Origin: Pararhodobacter sp. CCB-MM2 | GTDB lineage: Bacteria > Pseudomonadota > Alphaproteobacteria > Rhodobacterales > Rhodobacteraceae | Reading direction: 5' to 3' | NCBI RefSeq assembly: GCF_001691415.1 | Contig: NZ_LRRR01000009.1 | Coordinates: 62,001-126,000, forward strand | DNA: 64,000 bases | Shown: positions 62,694-64,000 of the stretch, piece after piece | Layout of the letters: each line of letters opens with the position of its first letter | Position numbering within the stretch: position 1 is the stretch's first letter | Notes under the pieces: generated by a model | The model's input: only the letters and a program-made list of their open reading frames with translations | What the model was told of the DNA's origin: nothing | Databases searched by the model: none | Made by a program: the position numbers and the translations under genes

Positions 62694-64000
62694 CAGAACG
62701 CCTGGCCGATGCCAAGGTAGATCTGCAGGTTGCTGCCCGTCACGCCGGCATTGCGGCGGATCGGCACCGCAAGGTCCAGCCGCAGCGGTCCGATCGGCGT
62801 GGCATAGCGCACGCCGACGCCACCGCCGGCCTGCCAGTCATTCTGCCCGCTGAACGCGCCCGAGGACACTGCACCGGCATCGGCGAAGGCCACGACGGAG
62901 AAGCTGTCGTTGATCCGGACGCGCGCTTCGGTCGACAGGGCGGCAAAGCCACGGCCGCCGGAATTGACGTTGCCAACCGTGACGCCCAGCGATTGATACG
63001 GCAGGCCGCGGACACTGCCGCCGCCGCCGGAATAGAACAGGAAGCCACGCGGCGTGTTGTTGATGGCCGGGCCGACGACCGCGCCCAATTGCGCACGCGC
63101 CGCCAGCGTGACCCGCCCCTCGGTGCCGAGGTCGTTATAGAGCCGCGCGTCGAACTGCAGGCGAATGCCGCTCTCGGCATCGGCAAAGCCCAGATAGGGC
63201 ATCGCGTCGAGGCTGACATAATGCCCGCTGGTCGCGTCCAGTGCCTCGTCACGGGTGTCGTGGGTCAAGGACACCGGGATGCCGAAGGTGCCGAAGTCGC
63301 GGTAGATCGTGACGCCGGAATTGTTGTCATAGCTGGCGTTCTCGAACCGCAGGCTGAGCCCGGCCTCGCCTTCCAGCGCGTCGCTGAACTGGCGGCGCAA
63401 CAGGCCCGAGGCCTCGTAGGCATCGGCGAGGTAATCGTCCTCGTTCAGACGCGTGGCGCTGAGGCCCAGCTCCAGATCGGTATCCGGATCCAGCGTCGCC
63501 GGCCGGGTATAGCGTGCGTCCAGCGTGAAGCCGAGCCCCCCGACGCGCGCGCCGATCCCGTCGACCGCCGCTTCCAGACGCAGGCGCTCGGCCCCGCCCA
63601 GAAGGTTGCGATGCAGCCAGAAGCCGCTCAGGCGCCCGCCGCTTTCGCTGTCGATCTCGGCGCCAAAGCCCAGACGGCGCAGCGGCGCTTCGTCAACGCG
63701 GATCGTCACATCAACGGTGTCATCGGGGTTTGCCGTCTCGGCCGTTTCCAGCACCACCGAGGCGAAGGTCCCTGTCTCACGCAGGCGGGTTTCGGCGTCG
63801 GTGATCGCTTCGGGATCGTGCAGGACACCCGGTTCCAGCCCGGCGATGTCGACGATCCGTTGCGGGCGTGTGCGCTGTTGCCCGGCGGGGGTGATGGCGC
63901 CGATGCGCAGCGCCTCGCCCGGGGCCAGCCGCAGACGAACGCGCAGGGTGTGGTCCCGGTGGTTGGCGACGATCTGCTGATCGGCCGCCTCGGCCAGCGC
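62693..64000 (-). CDS. tamA: TamA/BamA family outer-membrane protein (5' end cut by window edge)
   Basis: The frame is open from the right edge (64000) to the stop at 62693; 435 residues are visible. The first 80 residues look like POTRA domain material (IVDIAGLEPGVLHDPEAITD). The rest is an Omp85 barrel with LLRRQFSDALEGEAGLSLRF, GHYVSLDAMPYLGF, the conserved GGGGSVRGLPYQSLG (VRGF/Y-type loop) and a final QIYLGIGQAF ending in Phe. The preceding POTRA domains and signal lie beyond the window. Confidence 0.92.
   Translation of the reverse strand, partial: ALAEAADQQIVANHRDHTLRVRLRLAPGEALRIGAITPAGQQRTRPQRIVDIAGLEPGVLHDPEAITDAETRLRETGTFASVVLETAETANPDDTVDVTIRVDEAPLRRLGFGAEIDSESGGRLSGFWLHRNLLGGAERLRLEAAVDGIGARVGGLGFTLDARYTRPATLDPDTDLELGLSATRLNEDDYLADAYEASGLLRRQFSDALEGEAGLSLRFENASYDNNSGVTIYRDFGTFGIPVSLTHDTRDEALDATSGHYVSLDAMPYLGFADAESGIRLQFDARLYNDLGTEGRVTLAARAQLGAVVGPAINNTPRGFLFYSGGGGSVRGLPYQSLGVTVGNVNSGGRGFAALSTEARVRINDSFSVVAFADAGAVSSGAFSGQNDWQAGGGVGVRYATPIGPLRLDLAVPIRRNAGVTGSNLQIYLGIGQAF

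Overview
The window is a GC-rich chromosomal segment (roughly 65% GC by eye) from an alphaproteobacterium, almost certainly order Rhodobacterales (Rhodobacteraceae/Roseobacter relatives). The evidence is family content typical of that group: the cysG-DUF2849-cysI-cysH-DUF934-fpr sulfite reduction operon, a TIGR02300/FYDLN acidic protein, DUF3576, two 16-strand-type porins of the Rhodobacter family, DUF475, an RTX-Hint protein, and 'ATGA/TGATG' coupled operons. No phage, insertion sequence, CRISPR array, rRNA operon or origin was seen. There is one tRNA, tRNA-Ala(GGC).

Layout. 1-2.7 kb: truncated Pit phosphate transporter with a Pho-box-like site at its start, a NUDIX hydrolase, ArfB, a very small SD-led ORF, and the queuosine-precursor transporter YhhQ behind a candidate preQ1-type leader. 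2.9-8.1 kb: a 1015-residue secreted repeat protein, a class V PLP enzyme and an SAM methyltransferase flanked by two copies of a palindromic repeat. 8.3-13.6 kb: assimilatory sulfate reduction operon. 13.8-15.6 kb: a lipoprotein gene overlapping a gene for a Slam-like outer-membrane barrel. 15.7-17.6 kb: DUF475 membrane protein and an RcnB-like secreted protein. 17.6-22.9 kb: a tightly coupled catabolic operon (FAD oxidase, MlrC peptidase, alpha/beta hydrolase, ornithine-cyclodeaminase family) divergent from an XRE-cupin regulator with palindromic operators between them. 23-25.4 kb: SulP transporter with a universal stress protein. 25.6-31.3 kb: small membrane protein, tRNA, FYDLN protein, metallopeptidases, GntR regulator, RTX-Hint protein. 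31.3-35.6 kb: ugpBAEC glycerol-3-phosphate importer. 35.8-41.6 kb: polysaccharide deacetylase, then an amine-catabolism group (FAD oxidase, class III aminotransferase, GntR, P1 aminopeptidase) with shared TTGATCAA operators. 41.6-49.7 kb: housekeeping genes, a response regulator followed by two tandem sRNA-like modules, ribA, an L,D-transpeptidase and YggS. 49.8-52.5 kb: two porins and a porin-like miniature. 52.8-64 kb: DUF3576, leuS-lptE-holA operon, GST, and tamB-tamA (tamA cut by the right edge).

How genes work together. The cys operon carries adenylylsulfate through sulfite to sulfide, with siroheme made by CysG and electrons probably delivered through Fpr and ferredoxin. Pit and Ugp are two phosphorus-uptake routes; each has a Pho-box-like site, in an arrangement that would allow opposite regulation. 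The tam pair, LptE and the porins serve the outer membrane. The features I consider most worth following up are the tandem sRNA-like modules at 45.3-45.8 kb with a perfect FNR-type box, the lipoprotein/Slam-like pair at 13.8-15.6 kb, the micro-ORF unit at 1.8-2.0 kb, the YhhQ leader, and the two catabolic clusters with their own operators.
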